DNA of 64,000 nt from Rhodobiaceae bacterium (GCA_003330885.1 CP030277.1:620001-684000), one strand, 5' to 3'. Positions 17,255 to 27,244 are shown, counted from the stretch's first letter. Notes: generated by a model from the letters alone, not told the origin. Numbers and translations: made by a program.

Positions 17255-17539
17255 CAATCACGTGTTTCATCGCAGTTCCGGCGCTGGTCACTTTCGTACT
17301 CAGCGGCCCCCAATTAGATGAAACCATGCCTTTATTTGATTAATATTTCGTGAGAGGTGCAAAAACACACCTTTTTGCCGACGATTGAGCACACACTGCG
17401 TTTATTTTTTTCTCCAATTACAAAGAACTATTGAAGGAAACCCACCTGTCAGGGCACGCTCTCACAAATCAGTACGAAAGATCAGCTTTTTCGCCGCAGC
17501 GAGAAACTATCAAGTCAATGGCATGTAAAGTGAAGTGGA

Positions 17540-19864
17540 GTGGGGCACCTGACTAGTATTTGGCCAAGTGACGCCAGTCAGCGATATCCCAGACTGGTTC
17601 TCGTCATTTGGATGATCCTTTTTTTGGGAATGATTGCGGGCGGTAAGAACCTCACGGTATCGTTCGATACCCGGATATTTTATTCGGAACAAAACCTGCT
17701 ACTGCAGCAGCTGCGCGGTTTCGAACGAAAGTTTTCCCACAATAACAATATCCTGTTTGCGATCAGTTCTCGCGATGAAGGGGAGGGAAGGATTGCAACT
17801 GTTGAGACGTTGCAAGCTCTCGTCGAGATCACGGATCAGGCGTGGCGGCTCCCTTACTCCACTCAGGTTGAGAGCCTCTCGAATTTTCCACGCATTGTGT
17901 CAGATGAGGACGCTTTCTCAGTTTTGGAGATGGTCCCCTCATCCGGCCAACTGACACCCGGCGCCGCGGCAGCGATTGAGAAGGAAGCTTTGAACGATCG
18001 GCTGGTCGTCAATCGACTGCTTTCAGCCGATGGTCGGACAACAGGCATCAATGTCAATTTCAGACTGCCGCCCTCTGCTTCCTCTGAGGTGCAAGAGATC
18101 ACAGAGGCGGCGCATCAATTCGTTCGGAAGATCGAAGCTGACTACCCTCATCTAAGGGTGCATCTGACGGGCAACGTCATGTTGATGACAACCTTCAACG
18201 AGGCGTCGCATGTGGATGCCCGATTGCTGGTGCCGGTTGCGTTGATCGTTGCAGCGATCATCGTTGCCGTATTCCTGCGGTCTCGCAACGCGACCATTGC
18301 AGTCCTCTCCATTTTGGGAGTCGCAAGTTTGGCCTCAATGGGTGTTGCTGGCTGGTTTGGCCATATTATTACGCCGGCATCGATAGCTGCGCCGATCATT
18401 GTGATTTCTATCGCTCTGGCGTCGACCATCCATGTGGTTATTGCGGTGAAGCATGGGCTCGCATCTGGCGCCGACAACAAAACCGCAATCAAGCAGGCCA
18501 TCAGAACAAATGCCGCGGCGGTTGGCCTGACGAACCTCACAACGGCCGTCGGCTTCCTTGCCATGAACAGGGCTGATGCGCCGCCGCTCAATGATATGGG
18601 GAACATCGTCTTTGCGGGCATCGTCTTAAGCTATCTGCTGACATTCACCTGGTTGCCTGCTGTTCTGACCTTATTGCCGCTGAAGCCCTCGAACGACCGG
18701 TCTGCAGCGCTGATGGCCGGTGTCGGGCGCAGCATCAACAGATTTCGCTGGGTCCTGCTGATCATGGTCACCATAGGTGTCCTGGCCACCATAGGTGGAC
18801 TGGGAAAAATCCGGCTGGACGATGATTTTGTGCGCTATTTCGATGATCGGTTCGAATATCGTGTGGCATCTGATTTTGCGGAGGAACGTCTCACAGGGCT
18901 CAACATTATGGAGTTCGACCTGGAGACAGGTGTGGACGGTGGTGTGTACACAGCAGAGTACCAGCACTTTCTAGCAGATTTCACTGGGTGGCTTGGCGAA
19001 CAACCGGGTGTTGCAAGCATTGCTGACATCTCCGAGATCACACGGCGCATTCATACCGCCATGCGGGTAGCAGATGAGCCCGCGCGCAATGGCATTCCAG
19101 ACAATGCTGATCTCATTTCGCAGTATTTTCTCCTGTACGAGTTATCGCTGCCTTATGGCGCGTCAATTACAGACAGGATCAATGTCTCGCGAAGCGCCAG
19201 CCGAGTGACGATCATCATGCGGGGGCTGACATCGGGTGAGATCCGGCAATTGCACGAACGCGCAACTCGCTGGCTGGCGCAGTACGCGCCGGGTCAGGCA
19301 GCGACAACAGGCATCAGTATCAATGTTTTGTTCGCCTACCTCTCCAACGACAATATCCGGTCGATGATCACAGGGACCTTTGTGTCCATTCTGATTATCG
19401 GACTGATCATCGCGTTCGCGTTGCGCAGCTTTGTATTCGGTGCCTTGAGCCTTGCAACAAATTTGCTGCCGGCAATAGTTGGGTTTGGGCTCTGGGGCTA
19501 TTTCATTCAGGATATCGGAATTGCCGGGGCAGTGATCACCACGATGACATTGGGGATCGTGGTGGACGACACAATACATTTCCTTATGAAATATCGACGT
19601 CAGCGGGCAGGTGGTGCGTCACCTGCTGAAGCGATTGAAACCGTCTTTTCAACGGTCGGAGTGGCGATGGTCATTACCAGCGTATCGCTTGCGGCAGGGT
19701 TTTTTGTTCTGTCTCTGTCAGGTTTTCAGATCAACCGATCCCTCGGTATTCAGACGTCCATCATCGTTTTGGTGGCACTCGGGATTTGTTGGTTCCTTCT
19801 ACCGCCCTTGTTACGGTTAATGGATAAAGGTGGCAGTGAAATTGCAAATGCACGTAAGGAGTGA
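17540..19864 (+). CDS. MMPL-type RND superfamily exporter
   Basis: The 774-residue protein has the duplicated MMPL/HAE3 layout: TM1 (LVLVIWMILFLGMIAGG), a periplasmic loop (about 45-215), five or six TM helices (about 225-390), TM7 (WVLLIMVTIGVLATIGG), a second loop, and the final TM bundle ending ILVALGICWFLLPPLLRL. The TM4 and TM10 regions contain APIIVISIALASTIHV and GIVVDDTIHFLMKYRRQ; the Asp pair and His in the latter are typical proton-relay residues. Members carry lipids, hopanoids or hydrophobic molecules. It starts at GTG 17540. It lies between two methyltransferase genes, which makes a modified lipid a reasonable but unproven cargo. Confidence 0.85.
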   Translation: MGHLTSIWPSDASQRYPRLVLVIWMILFLGMIAGGKNLTVSFDTRIFYSEQNLLLQQLRGFERKFSHNNNILFAISSRDEGEGRIATVETLQALVEITDQAWRLPYSTQVESLSNFPRIVSDEDAFSVLEMVPSSGQLTPGAAAAIEKEALNDRLVVNRLLSADGRTTGINVNFRLPPSASSEVQEITEAAHQFVRKIEADYPHLRVHLTGNVMLMTTFNEASHVDARLLVPVALIVAAIIVAVFLRSRNATIAVLSILGVASLASMGVAGWFGHIITPASIAAPIIVISIALASTIHVVIAVKHGLASGADNKTAIKQAIRTNAAAVGLTNLTTAVGFLAMNRADAPPLNDMGNIVFAGIVLSYLLTFTWLPAVLTLLPLKPSNDRSAALMAGVGRSINRFRWVLLIMVTIGVLATIGGLGKIRLDDDFVRYFDDRFEYRVASDFAEERLTGLNIMEFDLETGVDGGVYTAEYQHFLADFTGWLGEQPGVASIADISEITRRIHTAMRVADEPARNGIPDNADLISQYFLLYELSLPYGASITDRINVSRSASRVTIIMRGLTSGEIRQLHERATRWLAQYAPGQAATTGISINVLFAYLSNDNIRSMITGTFVSILIIGLIIAFALRSFVFGALSLATNLLPAIVGFGLWGYFIQDIGIAGAVITTMTLGIVVDDTIHFLMKYRRQRAGGASPAEAIETVFSTVGVAMVITSVSLAAGFFVLSLSGFQINRSLGIQTSIIVLVALGICWFLLPPLLRLMDKGGSEIANARKE

Positions 19865-19991
19865 TCTGAAACGATACGGTACTAATGCCTTGCATATCTT
19901 TGGGTAAGCCTGGAAATTTGTAACCAAATCGGATTCGGGTGTTCTATATTGAAACGGCAAAATTAGTTTTGCTCATCAAGGAATAGTAATA

Positions 19992-21446
19992 ATGCGTACA
20001 TATGAGCAGCTCACAGGCGCAAAAGGCCGAAAGGTTTTTTACCGCGCTGAACGGTATAGGGCTGACCACCTATTCAAGGACATCGTGCCTGCTGTGGACT
20101 TGGGCGGCGACCGTGCCGCGCTGAAAGATGTGTCAATGACCGGGCTTGCCGCGCAAAGCGGTGAACTCGATTATTGGGACGGTCGACTAGGAGACGAAAT
20201 TCCGGTGCGACTGTGCATCGCAGACGACACGCTGTATGAAGGCTCAGGCCGCATCCGCCGCATTGAACCCAGCGGTGTCCGTACGACGGTCGCTGTCGAG
20301 CTGACCACCGGCTATATCGATATTCCGTCAGTGGTGACGGATCACGACCAGTTCCTTCTGTCTCGTGCGCTTTCTGACCCCCAGTTTGGGACAGCTTCAA
20401 ACATTCTGCCTGAATATCAGGAACTTGCGGCGGAAATCATCTATCTGTTCCGCTCATATCGCGACCTTCTCTCTCGTTTTGAGGACAGGCTTGGCGACGT
20501 GTCGGAAGAAGACAGAGCAAAGCAACTTCATGAAGCGCTTGTCGCGTGTGAAGACAAGATGGTCCCACAGTGGAAAGAGCTGTGGTATCGCGGCAATGAC
20601 ATCACATTTCCGATGCTGAACGATCCCATCGCGCTTGCCGAACACAAACGCTACACCGAACAGGTTCTGACGCCCGATTTTATGCCGGGTCCAGTGATGC
20701 GCCGATGTTATGAAAAGCCATTGGGCTATCCCGGTGACTACCAGATTATGAACTATGTGTATCGGTGGGAAAAAGTTGGCGACACACCCTACGAAAAACT
20801 TCTGCATCGCATCGGGATCGAGACCGGGGAATGCGTTGGCACCCGCCTGCGCATGACTCAGAAGTTCATAGGCGAGAAAGTGCGCGAAACAGCTGGCAGC
20901 GATGTGATGAACATCACCAACCTTGGCTGTGGATCTGCCTATGAAGTCGCTGAGTTTTTAAAGACGGACACCTTGGCGCGTCCTGTGAACTTCACCCTGA
21001 TCGACCAAGATCATGACGCTCTGTCTTATGCTTATGAGCACGCGCACCCGCAGGTTGTGCGGCATGGTGGGAAGGCACGGATACAATGTCTGCAAGCCTC
21101 CTTCGCACAGCTGTTAAAGGCTGGACCACTGTTCAACTCACTGCCACCTCAGGAGCTGATCTACAGCCTCGGGCTCTATGATTATCTTTCTGCGCGCCGA
21201 GCGAAGGCATTGACCCACGACTTATATGATCAGCTGGCTCCAGGTGGATACATGGTACTTGCGAATGTAAAAACGGGTCGAGAGACCTGCATGTGGCCGC
21301 TTGAATTCATCACTGACTGGAGTCTGGTCTATCGGACAGCGGATGAGATGTGGGACATGGTAGATGGTCTGGATTGTGAGCGGATCTCGCTCGAAGAAGA
21401 CAAGACCAAATGCGTCTACGTCATGACCGTCCGTAAGCCAGGCTGA
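19992..21446 (+). CDS. PilZ-like domain fused to a PhcB-like SAM methyltransferase
   Basis: The 484-residue protein has two parts. Residues 1-115 look like a PilZ-type beta barrel: KDVSMTGL carries D46.S48..G51, the PilZ second motif, but the RxxxR that usually binds c-di-GMP is not clean (only RAERYR at 18-23). Residues 165-484 match the family annotated as extracellular factor 3-hydroxypalmitic acid methyl ester biosynthesis protein (PhcB-like). They show RRCYEKPLGYPGDYQIMN (about 236-252), the SAM loop NLGCGSAYEV (about 310), LIDQDHDALSYA, and LGLYDYLSARRAKAL with LAPGGYMVLANV. In Ralstonia, PhcB makes the quorum signal 3-OH PAME. Here the methyl acceptor is unknown. The next gene, convergent, is a histidine kinase. 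Confidence 0.8.
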   Translation: MRTYEQLTGAKGRKVFYRAERYRADHLFKDIVPAVDLGGDRAALKDVSMTGLAAQSGELDYWDGRLGDEIPVRLCIADDTLYEGSGRIRRIEPSGVRTTVAVELTTGYIDIPSVVTDHDQFLLSRALSDPQFGTASNILPEYQELAAEIIYLFRSYRDLLSRFEDRLGDVSEEDRAKQLHEALVACEDKMVPQWKELWYRGNDITFPMLNDPIALAEHKRYTEQVLTPDFMPGPVMRRCYEKPLGYPGDYQIMNYVYRWEKVGDTPYEKLLHRIGIETGECVGTRLRMTQKFIGEKVRETAGSDVMNITNLGCGSAYEVAEFLKTDTLARPVNFTLIDQDHDALSYAYEHAHPQVVRHGGKARIQCLQASFAQLLKAGPLFNSLPPQELIYSLGLYDYLSARRAKALTHDLYDQLAPGGYMVLANVKTGRETCMWPLEFITDWSLVYRTADEMWDMVDGLDCERISLEEDKTKCVYVMTVRKPG

Positions 21447-21468
21447 GGGCAGCACTACTGGCGACCTG

Positions 21469-22977
21469 TTAGGTTGCCCAGCGCATTCCGTCTTCTGACG
21501 GAGCGTCAACGAAACGGCTGCGGGGGAATGTGACATGCACATTCGTCCCGGAGCCTTTTCGGCTCGCCAAACGTACATCGCCGCCATGCAATGCCATAAT
21601 TTTTCGCACCAGTGGTAGGCCAAGGCCTGTGCCTTGTTGCGTCCGGCTCATTGCATTTTCGACCTGCACGAAGGGTTCGAAGATCCGCTCAATATCATCT
21701 TCGTCAACGCCGATGCCCGTGTCTTCAATTTTGAGCTCAAGCTCTCCTGCATCTGTAAGACCCAGCTCTACACCTACCTGACCACCCTCTGGTGTGAACT
21801 TCAGGGCGTTGGAGGTGAGGTTGATAACCACTTGGTTGAACAGACGCGGATCAGCTAACAGCCAGGGAATGTCGTCACGAACACGGAATGTTAGCTTGAT
21901 CTTCAGTTCGCTGGCGCGGGGTCGGAACATGCGCATTGTCTGGTTGAGCGCTTCCACGGGGTCAAGCGCGTCTTCGTCAAGCTCTAGCTTTCCAGCTTCA
22001 GCTTTTGACAGATCCAGAATGTCATTGATGATGCTGAGAAGATGGGAACCGCTATTGCGAATATCTCCAGCATAGTCCGCATATCGTTCGTTATTGATCG
22101 GCCCGAACATCTGTGTGGCGATAATTTCCGAAAAGCCGATAATCGCGTTCAAAGGCGTCCGAAGCTCATGGCTCATGATTGCAAGGAAGTCGTTTTTTGC
22201 TCGGTTCGCGGTCTCTGATTGCTCGAGAAGTTCTTCAGAGCGTTCGCGCTCTGATTTCAACCGTTCATTGTCTACAAAAGCGAAACGCATTTGGCGTTCG
22301 TGCACATAGGTCAGGAAACTGCAGGTGGCAATGCCCAGCAACATGAAGGCTGTGTTGTTGATCAACACATTCTCAGGTTGGGGGTTGATAAACAGAACCA
22401 CGGCTTCATACGCCGTGAAGGTGGCCAAGGCCCAGGTGAGCGAATACATAAAATTCAGCCGCCAGAGACATGCACTGAAGCAAATGATCGCAATCAGACC
22501 GCCATAATAGAGGTAGCTACCCGGCGCGTCCGCCAACGCGATCATGGCGACAACACCAAGGCCAGGTGTCGCCATGGAAAAAGACAGCCAAAACTGATGG
22601 CGGTGGTTGAACCAGGGTGCGTAAGATAGCGCAACGATGCCGAGCAGAAGAGGGCAGACAAGGCCTAGCCGGATAAACCAGGCTTCATAAAGAATGTCAG
22701 GGACGATGAAATAGTCGAGGATGCCGAAGGCTGCCATGATGACAGCGCCCGCCACGATGCAAAATCGAGTAAAACCGATCTGTCGTTCGTAGTTGTCCTG
22801 TCGGTATGCTTCTTCGGCCTTGGGGTTGAGGAAGCCCATTGTGATCGGGTGCATATCGTAGGACCAGCCCGCCCCTGAGGGCGTCTCGCCGCGGTCGCCA
22901 CGAGCCCGATTGGAGAGTATTGGCGGTGCGTGCCCACCCTCACCCAACTCGGCTAGTCCTTCTTGGCGACTATGCAT
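21469..22977 (-). CDS. Membrane sensor histidine kinase
   Basis: The 502-residue protein has six TM segments at about 66-224 without a large periplasmic domain, a short coiled coil (about 225-262), and an HisKA domain with the phospho-acceptor His270 in MSHELRTPLNAIIGF. The HATPase domain has NQVVINLTSNALKF, DTGIGVD and GTGLGLPLV. There is no receiver domain or output domain. The compact six-TM sensor suggests detection of a membrane-soluble or membrane-state cue. The first 41 residues are atypical, and an in-frame ATG at 22854 (MHPITMGF) may be the real start. It ends 22 bp from the convergent PhcB-like gene. No partner regulator is next to it. Confidence 0.88.
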   Translation of the reverse strand: MHSRQEGLAELGEGGHAPPILSNRARGDRGETPSGAGWSYDMHPITMGFLNPKAEEAYRQDNYERQIGFTRFCIVAGAVIMAAFGILDYFIVPDILYEAWFIRLGLVCPLLLGIVALSYAPWFNHRHQFWLSFSMATPGLGVVAMIALADAPGSYLYYGGLIAIICFSACLWRLNFMYSLTWALATFTAYEAVVLFINPQPENVLINNTAFMLLGIATCSFLTYVHERQMRFAFVDNERLKSERERSEELLEQSETANRAKNDFLAIMSHELRTPLNAIIGFSEIIATQMFGPINNERYADYAGDIRNSGSHLLSIINDILDLSKAEAGKLELDEDALDPVEALNQTMRMFRPRASELKIKLTFRVRDDIPWLLADPRLFNQVVINLTSNALKFTPEGGQVGVELGLTDAGELELKIEDTGIGVDEDDIERIFEPFVQVENAMSRTQQGTGLGLPLVRKIMALHGGDVRLASRKGSGTNVHVTFPRSRFVDAPSEDGMRWAT

Positions 22978-23203
22978 GTGTTAATATGTCCCCGGCCTCA
23001 AACAGAGAATGCAGATTTATTTAACCTTCTACTGTTGAGAAGATAATTTGCCGTTAATCGGGTGCGCTGGTGACTTGCTCATGCATCACATCTTTTTCTT
23101 TTGTTAACGTATTGAGAATGGCAGCTGTAAAATGTGGGGATGTACCTTAAGAGAGTGAGCGCTGCGAGGCGGTAAAGGTCGACAAAGGTTTAAGGGGGCA
23201 TGT

Positions 23204-23662
23204 GTGATTCAAATTTATGTTGATGGGGACGCATGTCCGGTCAAAGACGAAGTGGAAAAGGTCGCCGAGCGGCACGGACTGACAGTTTTCATCGTAAGCA
23301 ATGCTGGCATGCGGCCGCGGCGCCATCCGCTAATTCAACAGATTGTCGTGGCAGAAGGACCAGATGTTGCTGATGATTGGATTGCAGAACGCGCCACAGA
23401 AAATGACATCGCGATTACCGCCGATATTCCCTTGGCGGGGCGCTGTCTCGAAAATGGAGCCAAAGTTATCGGCCCAACAGGCAAGGTTTTCAGTGAAGAA
23501 AACATCGGCATGGCACTTGGCATGCGGGAGCTGAAACAGCATTTGCGGGAAAGCAATAATACGCAGACCTACAATGCGGGCTTCACAGCGCGGGACCGGT
23601 CACAGTTTCTGAACACGTTGGAGAATGAAATACAGGCGCTTAAGCGCCGCGGCGCAGGCTGA
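23204..23662 (+). CDS. YaiI/YqxD family protein (UPF0178)
   Basis: The 152-residue protein shows the family pattern IYVDGDACPVKDEVEKVAERHGL near the start and DDWIAERATENDIAITADIPLAGRCLENGA with NIGMALGMRELKQHLRE later. The fold is a PIN-like nuclease relative; function is not established. The start is GTG 23204, placing IQIYVDGDA at the family's usual N-terminus. A 226-bp intergenic region precedes it. Confidence 0.9.
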   Translation: MIQIYVDGDACPVKDEVEKVAERHGLTVFIVSNAGMRPRRHPLIQQIVVAEGPDVADDWIAERATENDIAITADIPLAGRCLENGAKVIGPTGKVFSEENIGMALGMRELKQHLRESNNTQTYNAGFTARDRSQFLNTLENEIQALKRRGAG

Positions 23663-23724
23663 CGCTCTGATCTATCACCAAGCTAAGCACGTAGACAGGC
23701 CATGTCCTTGATGCAGCGGAGCAC

Positions 23725-24450
23725 ATGTTGGCCAGATCTATCAATTTGACATCACTACCGCCGGGCGGTGTCGCTGTTGTCGTGGGAGCGACCGGTGGCA
23801 TTGGGCGCGCCTTGGTGCATGCGATTGCGAAATCAGGTCGCTTTTCTGAGGTCAGGGAGTTTGGAAGATCCACAAGCCCAGCCGTCGATCTGCTTTCTGA
23901 AAAAACTATCGAAGAAACCGCCGCATCAATTGCCAATTCAGCGGCGCTCCCTAGGCTCATCGTCGATGCCACCGGCCTGTTGCACGAGGGTGGAATGATG
24001 CCGGAAAAGAGTATTGCGCAGCTCGACGGCGCGCAATTGGCCCGCCTCTTTGCCGTAAACGCAACAGGTCCAGCATTGCTCATGAAGCACTTTCTTCCGC
24101 TTTTGCCGAAAGAGGGGAAGTCGGTCTTTGCCACTCTTTCTGCAAAAGTTGGGAGCATCGGCGACAATCAGCTCGGGGGTTGGTATGGGTATCGCGCGTC
24201 CAAGGCAGCTCTTAATCAGTTCGTCCGAACAGCCGCGATAGAGCTGAAAAGACGGAAGCCTTCAGCTGTGTGCGTTGCACTTCATCCGGGCACCGTCGCG
24301 ACAGATTTATCCTCACCATTTGCTAAGAGTGGCTTGGCACTACAGTCACCAGAGGAGGCAGCAGAGCGTCTGTTGATGACGATTGACGAATTGTCTGCAG
24401 ATGAAACTGGGGGCTTCTTTTCATATGAAGGGAAAGCGTTGCCCTGGTAG
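23725..24450 (+). CDS. SDR family oxidoreductase (CsgA/C-factor-like)
   Basis: The 241-residue short-chain dehydrogenase has a nucleotide-binding loop VVVGATGGIGRALVH, the NATGPALLMKHFLPLL helix region (NAG/NNAG counterpart is DATG), a serine in FATLSAKVGS, and the catalytic YRASKAALN (Tyr and Lys four apart). The C-terminal LHPGTVATDLSSPF is common in the C-factor (CsgA-like) subgroup of uncertain substrate. It ends 5 bp from the convergent flavoprotein gene. Confidence 0.85.
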   Translation: MLARSINLTSLPPGGVAVVVGATGGIGRALVHAIAKSGRFSEVREFGRSTSPAVDLLSEKTIEETAASIANSAALPRLIVDATGLLHEGGMMPEKSIAQLDGAQLARLFAVNATGPALLMKHFLPLLPKEGKSVFATLSAKVGSIGDNQLGGWYGYRASKAALNQFVRTAAIELKRRKPSAVCVALHPGTVATDLSSPFAKSGLALQSPEEAAERLLMTIDELSADETGGFFSYEGKALPW

Positions 24451-24455
24451 AAGTA

Positions 24456-25637
24456 TTAGAGGTTACGTGCTGCTGCTGCGCCAGATGCCCACGCCCACTG
24501 GAAATTGTAGCCACCAAGCCATCCGGTGACATCGACGACCTCACCGATGAAATAGAGCCCGGGAACAGACCGGGCCTCCAGCGTTTTCGGATGGAGAGCT
24601 TTGGTCGAGACCCCACCAACAGTTACCTCAGCCGTGCGATAACCTTCTGTGCCTGCAGGGATAGGTGCCCAGCACTGAACTTTGTCAGTGACGCTCTTCA
24701 GCTTCTTGTTCGATAGATCAGCAAGGCGTCGGTGCCCGTCAAAATCGTCCGTCAGGCTTTTGGCGAGACGTTTCGGCAGGAACTCCGATATGGCAACGGT
24801 GATGTCTGTCTTAGGGCGGGCATCGCGCATTTCCGTAAGGGTCGAAAACAGATCCGTGTCAGGGAGGAGATTGACTTTCAGCGCCGTACTTTCCTGCCAA
24901 TAGGAAGAAGCCTGAAGGATGGAAGGGCCGCTCAAGCCCCGATGCGTAAACAAAAGCGCTTCTCTAAAGCTGATGTCACCCGTGGAGACCTCTGCGTCAA
25001 CCGCCACGCCGGGCAGGTCTGCATGCGCGTCCTTCCATGTCTGATCGAAGGTAAAAGGCACCAACCCGGGACGTGTGCAAACGATTGGAAGGTCAAACTG
25101 CTCGGCAAGCTGGTAGCCGAAGCCTGTCGCCCCCATCTTGGGGATGGACTTCCCGCCGGTCGCAACCACAAGAGCCCCGGCAGTAACGTCACCGCTGCTT
25201 GTCCCGACGGCAAAGCCACGTTCCTTCTTCGCAACTGAAGTAATCTCAGATTGCAGTCTGATCTCTGCACTGCCTTTGGCACACTCGGTGAGCAACATGT
25301 CGATGATTTGTTGGGAGGACCCATCACAGAACAATTGACCAAGTGTCTTCTCGTGATAGGCGATGCCATAAGCCTCGACGAGAGCAATAAAGTCACTGGG
25401 GGTATAGGCACTCAGAGCATTTCGGGCGAAATAGGGGTCGGCGGATAGGAAGCGGTCCACCTGGGTGTTGATGTTGGTAAAATTACACCGCCCGCCACCT
25501 GAAATGCGGACCTTCTCTCCTGGCTTTTTCGCGTGATCGAGAACCAACACACTGAGGCCCCGCTGGCTGGCAATACCAGCGCACATGAGTCCGGCGCCGC
25601 CGGCGCCGAGAATAATCACATCGAAAGTGTCAGACAT
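24456..25637 (-). CDS. HI0933/BaiN-like FAD-dependent oxidoreductase
   Basis: The 393-residue flavoprotein begins with the dinucleotide loop VIILGAGGAGLMCAGIASQRG. GEKVRISGGGRCNFTN follows, typical of the HI0933 family, with a middle inserted domain and a C-terminal GLYFIGEVVDVTGWLGGYNFQWAWASG. Family members bind FAD; some, such as BaiN, reduce bile-acid enones, but the role in alphaproteobacteria is unknown. It is 51 bp downstream of the MscS gene on the same strand and may be co-transcribed. Confidence 0.9.
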   Translation of the reverse strand: MSDTFDVIILGAGGAGLMCAGIASQRGLSVLVLDHAKKPGEKVRISGGGRCNFTNINTQVDRFLSADPYFARNALSAYTPSDFIALVEAYGIAYHEKTLGQLFCDGSSQQIIDMLLTECAKGSAEIRLQSEITSVAKKERGFAVGTSSGDVTAGALVVATGGKSIPKMGATGFGYQLAEQFDLPIVCTRPGLVPFTFDQTWKDAHADLPGVAVDAEVSTGDISFREALLFTHRGLSGPSILQASSYWQESTALKVNLLPDTDLFSTLTEMRDARPKTDITVAISEFLPKRLAKSLTDDFDGHRRLADLSNKKLKSVTDKVQCWAPIPAGTEGYRTAEVTVGGVSTKALHPKTLEARSVPGLYFIGEVVDVTGWLGGYNFQWAWASGAAAARNL

Positions 25638-25688
25638 CTGATTTGCCGTGGCGGGTGCGAGGACAGTAAAGAAAGCTCTCCTCGGCTC

Positions 25689-27020
25689 TTACCGGTCTTT
25701 GAGGTATTTTTCCAGAACTGCTTCCAACCCGCTTGCGGAGGCAACATGCACATCGTGCTGGGGAAAGGGGAACTCAACCCCTTCTTCATGGAACAGATCC
25801 CAGATCGCGAGCCGAATGTCGCTGGCAATATTCACCATGCCCTTTTCCGGATCGGTAACCCAGACGCGGAGCTCCAGGTTGAGGGATGAGTCGGCGAACT
25901 CTGTGAGGCGCACCTGCGGATCATGTCCCGCATCTTTAAGGACGCGAGCGTGGTCGTTTGCGGCCTGAACCATCAAAGCCATCGCCCTGCGCACGTCGGA
26001 GCCGTAAGATATGCCCAGCCCGATTTTGACCCGAACAGCTTTGTTGCTATGAGACCAATTGATCACTTGCTGAGTGATAATGTCCTCATTGGGGATCAGG
26101 TATTCCTTGCCGTCACGTGTCGCAACTGTGATGTAGCGGGCGCCCATTTTGTCGATCCAGCCATAAGCATCGCCGACTTCAATCACATCCCCTGGTTTTA
26201 GCGAGCGGTCCAACAGCAGCAGAATGCCGCTGAAAAGATTGGAAATTACTTTCTGCAGTCCAAAGCCGATGCCTATGCCAACTGCGCCAGAGAAGATCGC
26301 AACAGCAGAGAGATCGATTCCCACGCTGGTCAGCGCCACTACCACGGCGAGTGTGATGAAGACGATGCGCAGCAGTTTGACGAGCAGGACGCGTGCCGCC
26401 GGAGTGACGCCAGACATGGCGCGCATCCGATCATCGGTTAGGCGCACAAGCATCTGCGAAACGATCAGGAACGCTGCAAGAAGCAGAATGCCGTTAATAA
26501 GACCTAGAGCAGAAATCCGCAGGTCACCAGCCTGAAAGGCCGCTGCATCAAGTACGCTACGGAGTGGATCAAGCCACCCAACAATTGCCAGCGCCGCAAC
26601 TACCCAGATAGTTGTTGCGATAAATGGCGACCAGGCGGACTGCTTGAGGAAACTACTGAGCAGCCGAATAACAACCCATGCTGATAGAAGATTGCCTGCC
26701 ACCCGGAGCATTTCTGACGGATGGTCTAGCTGCACAAGAAGAATGAAACCGATCCACACCAGGATCATCGCTGTTAGAGGCAGGATGAGGGGGGTGAGTT
26801 TCTCCGCAGGTTTGCTGAAGAAGCGCGGGTTGTTTGAACTTGCCGCGAAGGAGGTAATGGGCAGAGCAAAGCGTTTTTGAACGAAGAATGCGATGAGAAA
26901 CCCGACCGCTAAGACCCCAGCCTGCTCAACAGCGGACCAGGTGAGGATATGCAGGTGTATCCAGGCTTCTGCTGACGTGAGCAATCCCTCAAACTCGTCC
27001 AATAAAACAGCCGAATCCAT
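25689..27020 (-). CDS. MscS-family mechanosensitive channel
   Basis: The protein of about 443 residues has N-terminal hydrophobic helices and the MscS core. The pore helix and beta-domain region reads AVAIFSGAVGIGIGFGLQKVISNLFSGILLLLDRSLKPGDVIEV. AYGWIDKMGARYITVATRDGKEYLIPNE then leads into the C-terminal alpha/beta domain. It opens under membrane tension and releases solutes during osmotic downshock. The start at 27020 is chosen because GGAGG lies upstream; an in-frame start at 27050 is also possible. It diverges from the amidohydrolase gene. Confidence 0.9.
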   Translation of the reverse strand: MDSAVLLDEFEGLLTSAEAWIHLHILTWSAVEQAGVLAVGFLIAFFVQKRFALPITSFAASSNNPRFFSKPAEKLTPLILPLTAMILVWIGFILLVQLDHPSEMLRVAGNLLSAWVVIRLLSSFLKQSAWSPFIATTIWVVAALAIVGWLDPLRSVLDAAAFQAGDLRISALGLINGILLLAAFLIVSQMLVRLTDDRMRAMSGVTPAARVLLVKLLRIVFITLAVVVALTSVGIDLSAVAIFSGAVGIGIGFGLQKVISNLFSGILLLLDRSLKPGDVIEVGDAYGWIDKMGARYITVATRDGKEYLIPNEDIITQQVINWSHSNKAVRVKIGLGISYGSDVRRAMALMVQAANDHARVLKDAGHDPQVRLTEFADSSLNLELRVWVTDPEKGMVNIASDIRLAIWDLFHEEGVEFPFPQHDVHVASASGLEAVLEKYLKDR

Positions 27021-27244
27021 ACTCAATGGCCTCCAATCGATTTGGCGCACTCAGCCTAAGGGCGCAAGCAGGTGCGAACAAGTTGAGGTCGAGAAATGAC
27101 CGCTTTCAGCCTCAAAATGGAAGCGCTGCTGGTTCGATTTCCGGCAGCCATAGAGCTGTCCTTTTGCTGAAAAAATGCTACAATCATGAAAAAATGAGAC
27201 AAATTTTCAGGAAACGTGACGTGACAAAACCCAAAAGAAGATCA

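Noticed and set aside
17255-17539. 285-bp gap between the methyltransferase and MMPL genes examined for a small RNA or operator
   Set aside because: It is A/T-rich and must hold both promoters, but no clean inverted repeat or small gene could be supported.
19957-19972. GCAAAA/TTTTGC hairpin 20 bp before the PhcB-like start
   Set aside because: The 6-bp A/T-rich stem is weak and common; not enough to call a regulatory element.
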